Below, piece by piece: positions 17,510 to 28,580 of a DNA stretch of 64,000 nt (its first letter is position 1; each line of letters opens with the position of its first letter). Made by a program: the position numbers and the translations under genes. The DNA comes from Pseudomonas sp. B21-040. Its GTDB lineage: Bacteria; Pseudomonadota; Gammaproteobacteria; Pseudomonadales; Pseudomonadaceae. The notes below the pieces were generated by a model, which worked only from the letters and a program-made list of their open reading frames with translations, made no database searches and was not told the origin of the DNA. Location: assembly GCF_024748695.1 (NCBI RefSeq), contig NZ_CP087176.1:5325501-5389500 (forward strand), in the 5' to 3' direction.

Positions 17510-17916
17510 TTCGAATGCTTCCTGCGTCGCTCGTGACTTATTTATAACCCAGCACTTTGCATTAGCAAGTGTTTCAGTAAAGGCACAGTGCCATCAACTA
17601 CTGCGAATGTCAGGTCAGAAACCGACCGCCGCAGCACCATCCCCGCCCCGCTTGATTGCAAAGCCCCGCAGCCCCGGTGTACAAATGGCTGGCTGCTGTC
17701 AGGAAAAAGGCTTCAAAAGCGCTATGGCGATCAGCCTGTAGCCTCTATGAAATCCCATAAAAACCGTAGCCCTATTGGTAAGACGCGACATTTAATTATA
17801 AGATCGCGCCTTCCCCTATTTCGTCGCCCCGTGCGGCTTACGCCGCAGGTCTCGCCCGTTGTTCCGTTAAACAAGGCTTTGAGCATCTGCGGTTTGTAGC
17901 AAAAAGGTAGTCAATG
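17510..17916. other. 407-bp divergent region upstream of argF
   Basis: AT-rich for this genome and without a convincing gene. It contains the ArgR-like site at 17775-17790 and the argF ribosome site AAAGG near 17903-17907. Confidence 0.6.
17775..17790 (-). promoter_or_regulatory. ArgR half-site upstream of argF
   Basis: On the minus strand TGTCGC is followed by eight bases and AA, which is the P. aeruginosa ArgR consensus TGTCGC-N8-AA. ArgR is known to repress argF in P. aeruginosa. The expected second half-site is weak here (GGCGCG near 17805-17810), so this is a candidate only. Confidence 0.55.
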
Positions 17917-18833
17917 ATGAGCGCAAGGCACTTTCTCTCCCTGATGGATTGCACGCCCGAAGAGCTGGTCAGCGTGATCCGTCGAGGCGTTGAGCTCAAG
18001 GACCTGCGTAACCGCGGCGTACTGTTCGAGCCTTTGAAAAACCGCGTCCTGGGGATGATTTTCGAGAAGTCCTCGACCCGCACCCGGATCTCGTTCGAAG
18101 CCGGCATGATTCAGCTCGGTGGCCAGGCGATCTTCCTTTCGCCGCGCGACACCCAACTGGGCCGTGGCGAGCCGATCGGTGACTGCGCGATCGTCATGTC
18201 GAGCATGCTCGACGCAGTGATGATCCGAACCTTTGCTCACAGCACCCTGACCGAATTCGCCGCCAACTCCCGCGTACCGGTGATCAATGGCCTGTCCGAT
18301 GACTTGCACCCGTGCCAGTTGCTGGCCGACATGCAAACCTTCCTCGAACATCGCGGCTCGATCCAGGGCAAGACCGTGGCCTGGATCGGCGACGGCAACA
18401 ACATGTGCAACAGCTATATAGAAGCGGCGATCCAGTTCGACTTCCAGCTGCGCATTGCCTGCCCTGAAGGGTATGAACCCAACCGCGAATTCGTGGCCAA
18501 GGCCGGTGATCGCGTGACGATCGTCCGCGATCCAAAGGACGCCGTGCGCGGCGCCCACCTGGTGAGCACCGACGTCTGGACCTCCATGGGCCAGGAAGAA
18601 GAAACCGCCAAGCGCTTGAAGCTGTTCGCGCCCTACCAGGTCAATCGCGCCCTGCTGGACCTGGCCGCAGACGATGTGCTGTTCATGCATTGCCTGCCGG
18701 CCCACCGCGGCGAAGAAATCAGCGTCGACCTGCTCGACGACAAGCGCTCCGTGGCTTGGGACCAGGCGGAAAACCGTCTTCACGCGCAAAAGGCCCTGCT
18801 CGAATTTCTTGTCGAGCCGGCGTACCACCACGC

Positions 18834-18837
<4 letters not shown>
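17917..18837 (+). CDS. argF: Ornithine carbamoyltransferase, anabolic
   Basis: Makes citrulline from ornithine and carbamoyl phosphate. 306 residues from the second of two adjacent ATGs (17914 and 17917), chosen because P. aeruginosa ArgF starts MSARHFLS; the first is also possible. Carbamoyl-phosphate site SSTRTR near residue 57. Ornithine-loop motifs MHCLPAHRG near 262 and the [11 protein letters not shown] segment are intact. The stop overlaps the start of the ABC ATPase gene (ATGA). A likely ArgR site lies about 125 bp upstream. Confidence 0.97.
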
Positions 18838-19943
<1,106 letters not shown>

Positions 19944-19955
19944 CTCCCCCGCTTC

Positions 19956-20045
19956 TGTAGGAGCAAAGCTTGCTTGCGATAGCATCGCCGCGGTTTAGCT
20001 GACGCACCGCGTCATCGTTCATCGCGAGCAAGCTTTGCTCCTACA
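19956..20045. repeat. REP doublet between the ABC ATPase and PhzF genes
   Basis: TGTAGGAGCAAAGCTTGCTTGCGAT at the left in shortened form TGTAGGAGCAAAGCTTGC, and its near-perfect inverse GCAAGCTTTGCTCCTACA at the right end, about 90 bp apart in total. Confidence 0.82.
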
Positions 20046-20055
20046 AAGATCAGCG

Positions 20056-20838
20056 TTAGGCCAATCTCAGCGTTCCGCTCGCAACCAGCGTTGCATTCCC
20101 GCCGATTTTTACCCGATCGCCTTCCAACCGACAGAACAACTCCCCACCTCGTTTCGAACACTGATACGCGGTCAGGCTCGTTTTACCCAGCCGTTTCGAC
20201 CAATACGGAATCAGGCTGCAATGGGTCGAGCCAGTCACCGGGTCTTCGTTGATGCCAATCGCTGGCGCGAAATAGCGGGAGACAAAATCATGCTTGTTGC
20301 CCTTGGCGGTCACAATCGCCCCGGGCCACGGCAGCTTCGCCAAGGCGACCATGTCCGGCTGGCAATCAAGCACTGCCTGTTCTGACTCCAACACCACAAA
20401 CAACTCGTTTGAACCCAGCACATCGACCACTTCGACACCCAGGGCGCGCTCGACATCCAGGGTGACACCCACTTCTGAGGGCGTGATCGCCGGGAAGTCC
20501 AACCACAAGCGCTCGCCGTCACGACTCACACTCAACGGGCCGGACTTGCAAATGAAGTCCAGACGCTCGGCCGGCTCTTTATAGACCTCAAACAACACAT
20601 AGGCGCTGGCCAGCGTCGCATGCCCACACAGTGGCACCTCAGTCGTCGGGGTAAACCAGCGGATGTGCCAATGCTGTCCTTCACGCACCACGAAAGCGGT
20701 TTCGGCGAGATTGTGTTCGGCGGCGATTTTCTGCATCAGTTCGTCGGCGAGCCAGGTATCCAGCCGATACACCATCGCCGGGTTGCCACTGAATGGTCGA
20801 TCACTGAACGCATCGACTTGATGAAACTCAAGCTGCAT
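20056..20838 (-). CDS. PhzF-family isomerase/epimerase
   Basis: 260 residues starting MQLEFHQVDAFSDRPFSGNPAMVY, the typical PhzF/YddE N-terminus. AGGAGA lies before this ATG. The second half of the two-lobed hot-dog-like fold is marked by GHATLASAYVLF and EDPVTGSTHCSLIPYW. The catalytic Glu is expected in the early AAEHNLAETAFV. Members act on phenazine precursors or small acids, but most are uncharacterised and no phenazine genes are here. A longer frame from 21042 runs into ybaK and is rejected. Confidence 0.92.
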   Translation of the reverse strand: MQLEFHQVDAFSDRPFSGNPAMVYRLDTWLADELMQKIAAEHNLAETAFVVREGQHWHIRWFTPTTEVPLCGHATLASAYVLFEVYKEPAERLDFICKSGPLSVSRDGERLWLDFPAITPSEVGVTLDVERALGVEVVDVLGSNELFVVLESEQAVLDCQPDMVALAKLPWPGAIVTAKGNKHDFVSRYFAPAIGINEDPVTGSTHCSLIPYWSKRLGKTSLTAYQCSKRGGELFCRLEGDRVKIGGNATLVASGTLRLA

Positions 20839-20944
20839 GACTGTCTCTCCTTGTATGGCCGCCGAGCATGCAGCGCCCGGCAAACCGGCACCAGTGACAG
20901 AGCCGCCTGATTTTTGCCATACAGCGCGGCACCCACTGCCGGCT

Positions 20945-21415
20945 TCAAACGCGCCCGATATCGGCAAACGTCGCTTGAGTGTGTTCGGCCAGCACTGCCG
21001 GCGCCAATTCAACTTCCAGACCGCGACGCCCGGCACTGACAAAAATGCTCGCCAGTGGCTGAGCCGAACTGTCGATAAACGTGCGCAAACGCTTCTTCTG
21101 CCCCAACGGACTGATTCCGCCCAACAGATACCCCGTCGCTCGTTGCGCAGCCGCAGGGTCGGCCATCTCGACTTTCTTCACACCCGCCGCGTGGGCCAGA
21201 TGCTTCAAATCCAGACTCCCGACGACCGGCACCACCGCCACCAGCAACTCACCTTTTTCACTGGCCGCCAGCAAGGTCTTGAACACTTGCGCCGGGTCGA
21301 GCCCGAGCTTCTCGGCGGCCTCCAATCCATAGGACGCAGCTTTTGGATCATGTTCGTAACTGTGCACACGATGTTCGGCTCGAACTTTTTTCAACAAATC
21401 CAATGCGGGGGTCAT
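20945..21415 (-). CDS. ybaK: Cys-tRNA(Pro)/Cys-tRNA(Cys) deacylase
   Basis: 156 residues, the normal length of YbaK/EbsC proteins, which hydrolyse misacylated Cys-tRNA(Pro) in trans. Conserved Lys in AQVFKTLLA (near residue 46), VPVVGSLDLKHLA, and the C-terminal GYLLGGISPLGQKKRLRTFID block are present. It is transcribed with the PhzF gene, 106 bp upstream of it, on the minus strand. Confidence 0.94.
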   Translation of the reverse strand: MTPALDLLKKVRAEHRVHSYEHDPKAASYGLEAAEKLGLDPAQVFKTLLAASEKGELLVAVVPVVGSLDLKHLAHAAGVKKVEMADPAAAQRATGYLLGGISPLGQKKRLRTFIDSSAQPLASIFVSAGRRGLEVELAPAVLAEHTQATFADIGRV

Positions 21416-21642
21416 GACAGCTCCAGACTGGGCAGCAGTAGAAAAATCCTGCGCTCGATTCTAGGTCATTGACCTGCAAAACGCTCTATTACGCCCCTGT
21501 TTTCAGGGGCTGGCGACGCCTTTTACCGTCCGTCAGGGCAAGACGGGGCGCGTGAACAACACGACCATTCACGTGACTAATAGTTGATTAATGACCAATG
21601 GTTCACTTTCGACCTTTGACAGCAGTGTTTCTTGTCTATATT

Positions 21643-21668
21643 TTTTCGAATGTGAATACGCACGAAAA
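21643..21668. promoter_or_regulatory. Candidate GlpR operator at the glpF promoter
   Basis: TTTTCGAATG...CACGAAAA forms an imperfect dyad related to the GlpR half-site WATKYTCGWW, overlapping the presumed -10 region. The assignment rests on similarity and position before glycerol genes. Confidence 0.42.
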
Positions 21669-21763
21669 GTCTTACAGCAGCACCCCGCAGTAAACCAAGA
21701 CCCGGATGGGGATCCTGCCTTGGTGAAAATCGCGCTTGGACCATGATGAAAAAAGCGCCAGAC

Positions 21764-21774
21764 AACAAAAACAA
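21764..21774 (+). promoter_or_regulatory. Hfq/Crc-type A-rich motif at the glpF ribosome site
   Basis: Two overlapping AANAANAA matches (AACAAAAA at 21764 and AAAAACAA at 21767) directly abut the TTGAGG ribosome site of glpF. This is the placement of known Crc/Hfq targets in Pseudomonas. Confidence 0.5.
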
Positions 21775-21786
21775 TTGAGGTTTTCA

Positions 21787-22638
21787 ATGACAACTGCTTT
21801 ACAACAACCGTCGCTCTCGAGCCAATGCATGGCCGAGTTCCTGGGGACTGCACTGCTTATCTTTTTTGGTACCGGTTGTGTTGCCGCGCTCAAGGTCGCG
21901 GGCGCCAGCTTTGGCTTGTGGGAAATCAGCATCATCTGGGGCGTCGGCGTCAGCATGGCGATTTACATGACCGCCGGAGTTTCCGGTGCGCACCTCAACC
22001 CTGCTGTCAGTATTGCCCTGAGCATTTTCACTGACTTCGAAAAGCGCAAATTACCGTTTTACATTCTGGCCCAAGTGGCAGGCGCCTTCTGCGGCGCGCT
22101 GTTGGTTTACACGCTGTACAGCAATCTGTTCTTCGATTTCGAACAAACTCACCATATGGTTCGCGGCACTCAGGCCAGCCTGGAGTTGGCGTCGGTGTTC
22201 TCGACCTTCCCCAACCCGGCCCTGACCACGGCCCAGGCGTTCCTGGTGGAAGTGATCATCACCGCGATCCTGATGGGCGTGATCATGTCCCTGACCGATG
22301 ACAACAACGGCCTGCCAAAGGGACCGCTGGCGCCGCTGCTGATCGGCCTGCTGATTGCGGTGATCGGCAGCTCGATGGGCCCGCTGACCGGTTTCGCGAT
22401 GAACCCGGCGCGGGACTTCGGTCCTAAACTGATGACTTTCTTCGCTGGCTGGGGTGAAATTTCCTTCACTGGCGGGCGTGATATCCCGTACTTCCTGATT
22501 CCTGTTTTTGCACCGATTGTCGGTGCCTGCCTCGGTGCTGCCGCTTATCGCGGGCTGATTGCCCGTCATCTGCCCGGCGCCACACCTGCTACAAAGGATG
22601 CAACACCGGCCATTGACGGCAAACCAAGCACTTCTTGA
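21787..22638 (+). CDS. glpF: Glycerol uptake facilitator (aquaglyceroporin)
   Basis: 283 residues, six membrane helices and two half-helices. The two pore motifs are intact: HLNPAVS near residue 66 and AMNPARD near residue 202; the latter's Asp is typical of glycerol-permeable members. ATG at 21787 lies six bases after GAGG; the upstream in-frame ATG at 21736 has no ribosome site. It is followed 75 bp later by glpK, so the pair takes glycerol in and traps it as glycerol-3-phosphate. C-terminal tail is Pro/Thr/Ala-rich. Confidence 0.96.
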   Translation: MTTALQQPSLSSQCMAEFLGTALLIFFGTGCVAALKVAGASFGLWEISIIWGVGVSMAIYMTAGVSGAHLNPAVSIALSIFTDFEKRKLPFYILAQVAGAFCGALLVYTLYSNLFFDFEQTHHMVRGTQASLELASVFSTFPNPALTTAQAFLVEVIITAILMGVIMSLTDDNNGLPKGPLAPLLIGLLIAVIGSSMGPLTGFAMNPARDFGPKLMTFFAGWGEISFTGGRDIPYFLIPVFAPIVGACLGAAAYRGLIARHLPGATPATKDATPAIDGKPSTS

Positions 22639-24216
<1,578 letters not shown>

Positions 24217-24246
24217 GCCTGTCTGAGGACTGACTAAGGCTGTCCG

Positions 24247-24388
24247 AACAGCGTGAAAGCGTAGCGAGCGAAGGCAAGACAAGACAAGGCAAAAACAGGC
24301 GAGGACGCGGAGTTTACGGGTTTGTAAATGAGCAGTCCGAGCCTGTTTTTAACGCAGGATTGCCGAGCGCAGTAGCTTTCACGCTGTT
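24247..24388. repeat. 142-bp nested inverted-repeat element between glpK and glpR
   Basis: Outer arms AACAGCGTGAAAGC (24247-24260) and its perfect inverse (24375-24388). Inner arms AAAAACAGGC (24291-24300) and GCCTGTTTTT (24341-24350), then GGAC/GTCC and TTTAC/GTAAA pairs towards the centre. The whole could fold into one long branched hairpin. It looks like a dispersed element rather than glp-specific regulation; from memory similar sequences occur at many places in Pseudomonas genomes. Confidence 0.65.
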
Positions 24389-24459
24389 TGGAAACTGGTC
24401 GGGAGCGGATTCCTGCGGCATCATGGGCAAATTTTGCACGGCAGCCCAAAGGAAGCCCC

Positions 24460-25215
24460 ATGAATCTGCCTCCCCGTCAGCAGCAAATCCTCGAACTGGT
24501 CCGCGAACGCGGCTACGTCAGTATCGAGGAAATGGCTACGCTGTTCGTCGTTACACCGCAGACCATCCGCCGCGATATCAATCAGCTCGCGGAAGCTAAT
24601 TTATTGCGTCGCTACCATGGCGGCGCTGCTTACGACTCCAGCGTCGAAAACACCGCCTACGCCATGCGCGCCGATCAGATGCGCGATGAAAAGCAACGCA
24701 TCGGCGAAGCCATTGCCGCCCAGATCCCCGATCACGCCTCGCTGTTCATCAATATCGGTACCACCACCGAATCGATTGCCCGGGCGCTGCTCAACCACAA
24801 TCACCTGAAGATCATCACCAACAACCTGCATGTGGCCTCGATGCTCAGCGCCAAGGACGACTTCGACGTTCTGCTGACGGGCGGCAATGTGCGGCGCGAC
24901 GGCGGTGTGGTCGGTCAGGCGAGCGTCGACTTTATCAACCAGTTCAAGGTCGACTTCGCGCTGGTGGGCATCAGCGGTATTGATGAAGACGGCAGCCTGC
25001 TGGACTTCGACTATCAGGAAGTGCGTGTATCGCAGGCGATCATCGCCAATGCGCGCCAGGTGATCCTCGCGGCGGACTCCAGCAAATTCGGGCGCAACGC
25101 CATGATTCGACTGGGGCCGATCAGCCTGATCGATTGCCTGGTGACCGACCAGCCGCCGGTGCCCGCGCTGGCACAGTTGCTGAGTCAGCACAAGATTCGC
25201 CTGGAAGTCGTTTAA
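24460..25215 (+). CDS. glpR: Glycerol-3-phosphate regulon repressor (DeoR family)
   Basis: 251 residues. N-terminal DeoR-type HTH (about 6-57: [20 protein letters not shown], then [25 protein letters not shown]) and a C-terminal sugar-phosphate sensor domain ([37 protein letters not shown]). Glycerol-3-phosphate releases the repressor in this family. It lies between glpFK and glpD, all on one strand. I chose ATG 24460 (MNLPPRQQQ); the frame from 24388 begins inside the repeat element. Confidence 0.96.
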   Translation: MNLPPRQQQILELVRERGYVSIEEMATLFVVTPQTIRRDINQLAEANLLRRYHGGAAYDSSVENTAYAMRADQMRDEKQRIGEAIAAQIPDHASLFINIGTTTESIARALLNHNHLKIITNNLHVASMLSAKDDFDVLLTGGNVRRDGGVVGQASVDFINQFKVDFALVGISGIDEDGSLLDFDYQEVRVSQAIIANARQVILAADSSKFGRNAMIRLGPISLIDCLVTDQPPVPALAQLLSQHKIRLEVV

Positions 25216-25238
25216 CCGCGAAGGCGGTTACACAACCC

Positions 25239-25304
25239 GTAGGAGCACGGCTTGCCGGCGATGGCGGCCTCAAGTACGTCATCGCCGGCAAGCCGTGCTC
25301 CTAC
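25239..25304. repeat. REP doublet between glpR and glpD
   Basis: GTAGGAGCACGGCTTGCC and its exact inverse GGCAAGCCGTGCTCCTAC enclose about 30 bp. Each arm is a REP element; the two could form one long hairpin. Confidence 0.85.
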
Positions 25305-25340
25305 AAATATCGCTGCGCCCCCCCTCTCTCTTTATTCTTC

Positions 25341-25354
25341 TAATGTTCGAAAAT
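25341..25354. promoter_or_regulatory. Candidate GlpR operator 1 upstream of glpD
   Basis: TAATGTTCGAAAAT contains the GlpR half-site ATGTTCGAAA (consensus WATGTTCGWT, known best from E. coli). About 140 bp before glpD. Confidence 0.5.
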
Positions 25355-25438
25355 TTTCCTTTAGCCGCCCTTCGATGAGTTTTTTCAATCGAAGTTAACT
25401 GGCTGCGCGCCTCTTTATGGGCTACCATTTTCGCAAAT

Positions 25439-25456
25439 GAACATTAATGTTCGAAT
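25439..25456. promoter_or_regulatory. Candidate GlpR operator 2 upstream of glpD
   Basis: A perfect palindrome GAACATTAATGTTC (25439-25452) running into GAAT, so it holds an ATGTTCGAAT half-site on one strand. It is 35-50 bp before the glpD start, where bound repressor would block transcription. Confidence 0.6.
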
Positions 25457-25489
25457 TCAAATACATAAAATAAGCACCGAGGCCAGCCG

Positions 25490-27028
25490 ATGCCCACTTC
25501 CACCTTGCCTACGCCCCCTCTCGCAGAGGTCTACGACATTGCCGTCATCGGTGGCGGGATCAATGGCGTGGGGATCGCAGCGGATGCCGCCGGCCGCGGT
25601 CTTTCAGTGTTCCTTTGTGAAAAGGATGACTTGGCCAGCCACACCTCTTCGGCCAGCAGCAAGCTGATCCACGGTGGTTTGCGCTACCTCGAACATTACG
25701 AATTCCGCCTGGTGCGTGAGGCCCTGGCCGAGCGTGAAGTGTTGCTGGCCAAGGCTCCGCATATCGTCAAACAGATGCGTTTCGTCCTGCCACACCGCCC
25801 GCACCTGCGTCCGGCCTGGATGATCCGCGCCGGCCTGTTTCTCTATGACAACCTCGGCAAACGGGAACAACTGGCAGGCTCCAAAAGCCTGAAGTTCGGC
25901 CCGGACAGCGCGCTGAAAAGTGAAATCACCAAAGGCTTCGAATACTCCGACTGTTGGGTTGACGACGCCCGCCTCGTGGTCCTGAACGCCATGGCCGCTC
26001 GCGAAAAAGGCGCCCACGTTCACACCCAGACTCGCTGCGTCAGCGCGCGTCGCACCAAGGGCCTGTGGCACCTGCACCTGGAACGCGCCGATGGCAGCCT
26101 GTTTTCGATCCGCGCCAAGGCATTGGTGAACGCGGCCGGCCCATGGGTTGCCAAGTTCATTCGTGACGACCTGAAGATGGAATCGCCCTACGGCATCCGC
26201 CTGATTCAGGGCAGCCACCTGATCGTGCCGAAACTGTACGAAGGCGAACACGCGCACATTCTGCAAAACGAAGATCAGCGCATCGTCTTCACCATTCCGT
26301 ACCTGAACCACTTCACCCTGATCGGCACGACCGACCGTGAGTACATCGGCGACCCAGCCAAAGTGGCGATCACCGAAGGCGAAACCGATTATTTGCTCCA
26401 AGTGGTCAATGCCCACTTCAAGAAGCAAATCAGCCGCGACGACATCCTGCACAGCTATTCTGGCGTTCGGCCGCTGTGCAACGACGAGTCCGATAATCCG
26501 TCGGCCGTCACCCGCGACTACACCCTGGCATTGTCGGGCACCGGCGAAGAAGCACCACTGCTGTCGGTGTTCGGCGGCAAGCTGACCACGTACCGCAAGC
26601 TGGCCGAATCGGCGCTGGCGCAACTGGCGCCTTACTTCACGCACATCAAGCCAAGCTGGACCGCCAGTGCCCCGCTGCCGGGCGGTGAAGACATGACCAC
26701 CCCGCAAGCATTGAGCTCGCTGATCCGCGACAAATTCGACTGGGTGCCGAGCGAAATCTCACGCCGTTGGGCCACCACTTATGGCAGCCGCACCTGGCGC
26801 ATGCTCGAAGGCGTGCAGAACCTCGGTGACATGGGTGAACACATCGGCGGCGGGCTCTACACCCGCGAAATCGATTACCTGTGCTCAGATGAGTGGGCAA
26901 CCACCGCGCACGACATTTTGTGGCGTCGCAGCAAACTCGGGCTGTTCACCACTGAGGCGGAACAGTGCAAGCTGGCGGATTACCTGAGCAAAGTCGAACA
27001 GAACCGCAGAAAGATCGAAGCGGCCTGA
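25490..27028 (+). CDS. glpD: Aerobic glycerol-3-phosphate dehydrogenase
   Basis: Membrane-associated flavoprotein that oxidises glycerol-3-phosphate to dihydroxyacetone phosphate and feeds the quinone pool. 512 residues. FAD-binding Rossmann motif DIAVIGGGINGVGIAADAAG near residue 16; SSASSKLIHGGLRYLEHYEF and TGEEAPLLSVFGGKLTTYR are family signatures. The C-terminal domain is complete. Own promoter region with two GlpR-like sites; a terminator follows. Confidence 0.98.
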   Translation: MPTSTLPTPPLAEVYDIAVIGGGINGVGIAADAAGRGLSVFLCEKDDLASHTSSASSKLIHGGLRYLEHYEFRLVREALAEREVLLAKAPHIVKQMRFVLPHRPHLRPAWMIRAGLFLYDNLGKREQLAGSKSLKFGPDSALKSEITKGFEYSDCWVDDARLVVLNAMAAREKGAHVHTQTRCVSARRTKGLWHLHLERADGSLFSIRAKALVNAAGPWVAKFIRDDLKMESPYGIRLIQGSHLIVPKLYEGEHAHILQNEDQRIVFTIPYLNHFTLIGTTDREYIGDPAKVAITEGETDYLLQVVNAHFKKQISRDDILHSYSGVRPLCNDESDNPSAVTRDYTLALSGTGEEAPLLSVFGGKLTTYRKLAESALAQLAPYFTHIKPSWTASAPLPGGEDMTTPQALSSLIRDKFDWVPSEISRRWATTYGSRTWRMLEGVQNLGDMGEHIGGGLYTREIDYLCSDEWATTAHDILWRRSKLGLFTTEAEQCKLADYLSKVEQNRRKIEAA

Positions 27029-27047
27029 TCGGGAAGCCGGTTAAAGC

Positions 27048-27081
27048 AAAGCCCCTGAATCGAGAGATTCAGGGGCTTTTT
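27048..27081 (+). terminator. Terminator after glpD
   Basis: AAAGCCCCTGAATC and GATTCAGGGGCTTT form a 14-bp stem with loop GAGA, then T residues. Confidence 0.92.
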
Positions 27082-27106
27082 ACATTCCCCCAGACACCAC
27101 CAATCC

Positions 27107-27200
27107 CTGTGGGAGCCGGGCTTGCCCGCGATGACGGTGGAACAGCCAACATTAATAGTGGCTGTGCTGGCCTCATCGCGGGCAAGTCCGGCTCCCACAG
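27107..27200. repeat. REP doublet between glpD and gltI
   Basis: CTGTGGGAGCCGGGCTTGCC at the left and an inverted GGCAAGTCCGGCTCCCACAG at the right, differing at one position. The centre has a second inverted pair (CAGCCA/TGGCTG). Confidence 0.82.
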
Positions 27201-27221
27201 GGTTATGTGCGGGGCAGGCCA

Positions 27222-27266
27222 TTCGGTTTTCCGAACGCGACCTATTGGTCGATTCGGATAACCGGA
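27222..27266. promoter_or_regulatory. Two AauR boxes upstream of gltI
   Basis: TTCGGTTTTCCGAA (27222-27235) is an exact TTCGG-N4-CCGAA, the sequence reported for AauR in P. putida. TTCGGATAACCGGA (27253-27266) matches at all but one position. The centres are 31 bp apart, about three helical turns, and lie about 80-120 bp upstream of the sigma-54 promoter, as expected for an NtrC-type activator. Confidence 0.8.
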
Positions 27267-27342
27267 TTATTCCTCGCAAAAAAACCCGCCATAAATATTT
27301 AATATCCTTATAAATCAATGATTTGATGTGAGGCTCCTGGCC

Positions 27343-27358
27343 TGGCACGAGTCATGCT
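27343..27358 (+). promoter_or_regulatory. gltI: Sigma-54 promoter of the glt operon
   Basis: TGGCACGAGTCATGCT has the -24 GG and -12 GC ten bases apart and matches TGGCACG-N4-TTGCW except for one base. The AauR boxes upstream and the aauSR genes downstream support RpoN-dependent activation. Confidence 0.82.
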
Positions 27359-27471
27359 CTACACTCTTGGACGAACACCTGCCACATCCCTTTCCGGGGC
27401 CGGCAAGCATTCGAAGCACAAAAGGGCCGATGAACTGGCTCCATAAAAAAAACAATGTCGAGGAAAATTTG

Positions 27472-28386
27472 ATGCGCATCGTTCCCCATATCCTGGGCGC
27501 AGCCATTGCTGCCGCTCTGATCAGCACTCCAGTTTTCGCCGCCGAACTCACCGGCACCCTGAAGAAGATCAAAGAGTCCGGCGTGATCACCCTCGGGCAT
27601 CGCGATGCCTCCATTCCGTTCTCCTACATTGCCGACGCTTCCGGCAAACCGGTTGGCTACTCCCACGATATCCAGCTGAAAATCGTCGAAGCCATCAAGA
27701 AAGACCTGGACATGCCCAACCTCGAGGTCAAATACAACCTCGTGACTTCGCAAACCCGTATCCCGCTGGTGCAAAACGGCACCGTGGACGTCGAGTGCGG
27801 CTCCACCACCAACAACGTGGAACGTCAGCAGCAAGTTGACTTCTCCGTCGGCATCTTCGAAATCGGTACCCGCCTGCTGTCCAAGAAAGGTTCGGCTTAC
27901 AAAGACTTCGACGACCTCAAAGGCAAGAACGTCGTGACCACCGCCGGCACCACGTCCGAGCGCATCCTCAAGTCGATGAACGCCGACAAGCAGATGGGCA
28001 TGAACGTCATCTCCGCCAAAGACCACGGCGAATCCTTCCAGATGCTGGAATCGGGTCGTGCCGTTGCGTTCATGATGGACGACGCCCTGCTGGCCGGTGA
28101 AGCCGCCAAAGCCAAGAAGGCTGATGACTGGGCCGTGACCGGCACTCCGCAGTCCTATGAAATCTACGGCTGCATGATGCGCAAAGGCGACGAGCCGTTC
28201 AAAAAGGCTGTGGATGACGCCATCAAGGCCACCTACGCCTCGGGCGAGATCAACAAGATCTACGACAAATGGTTCATGCAGCCAATCCCGCCAAAAGGCC
28301 TGAACCTGAACTTCCCGATGAGCAACGAGCTCAAGGCCCTGATCGCCAGTCCGACCGATAAAGCGGCTGACGACAAGAAGTCCTGA
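27472..28386 (+). CDS. gltI: Glutamate/aspartate ABC transporter, periplasmic binding protein
   Basis: Captures glutamate and aspartate (in some pseudomonads also the amides) in the periplasm. 304 residues. Signal peptide MRIVPHILGAAIAAALIST..VFA, cleaved before AELTGTLKK. Solute-binding family 3 core: HRDASIPFSYIAD, GTVDVECGSTTNN, TTAGTTSERILKS. AGGA nine bases before the ATG. An AANAANAA motif (AAAAACAA, 27448-27455) lies just upstream of the ribosome site, suggesting Crc/Hfq control. The frame open from 27328 overlaps the sigma-54 promoter and is not coding. First gene of gltIJKL. Confidence 0.96.
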   Translation: MRIVPHILGAAIAAALISTPVFAAELTGTLKKIKESGVITLGHRDASIPFSYIADASGKPVGYSHDIQLKIVEAIKKDLDMPNLEVKYNLVTSQTRIPLVQNGTVDVECGSTTNNVERQQQVDFSVGIFEIGTRLLSKKGSAYKDFDDLKGKNVVTTAGTTSERILKSMNADKQMGMNVISAKDHGESFQMLESGRAVAFMMDDALLAGEAAKAKKADDWAVTGTPQSYEIYGCMMRKGDEPFKKAVDDAIKATYASGEINKIYDKWFMQPIPPKGLNLNFPMSNELKALIASPTDKAADDKKS

Positions 28387-28405
28387 TTTTCTGACTAACC
28401 TTATC

Positions 28406-28434
28406 TCCTGAGAGGGTCACGGCCCTCCCAGGAG
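28406..28434 (+). terminator. Intercistronic hairpin between gltI and gltJ
   Basis: CTCCTGAGAGGG and CCCTCCCAGGAG pair imperfectly around TCACGG, without a long T run. Such hairpins after binding-protein genes usually stabilise or partly terminate the message so that the binding protein is made in excess. Inferred. Confidence 0.55.
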
Positions 28435-28580
28435 TTTGTCACTCCCTGCTGGTATTTTTGGAAACACTCGAACCGGTGGCTGTCGAGCCGCTCGTGTGTG
28501 CCTGAACTTCAAGGTTCGGGCGGGAACGGAGCTTCCCCAGGCGGGCACTTGTACATCGATCGATCTGAGGGGAGACCCTA

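Larger units (their letters stand above)
21416..21786. other. 371-bp divergent region upstream of glpF
   Basis: Holds a likely sigma-70 promoter (TTGACA 21616-21621, 17 bases, TATTTT 21639-21644) for glpF. An inverted pair TTTTCG (21643-21648) / CGAAAA (21663-21668) lies across the -10 and start region; it could be a GlpR operator. No gene seen. Confidence 0.5.

Noticed and set aside
18690..18833. N-terminal extension of the ABC ATPase
   Set aside because: Those 48 codons lie inside argF in another frame and have no similarity; the ATG at 18834 is the coupled start.
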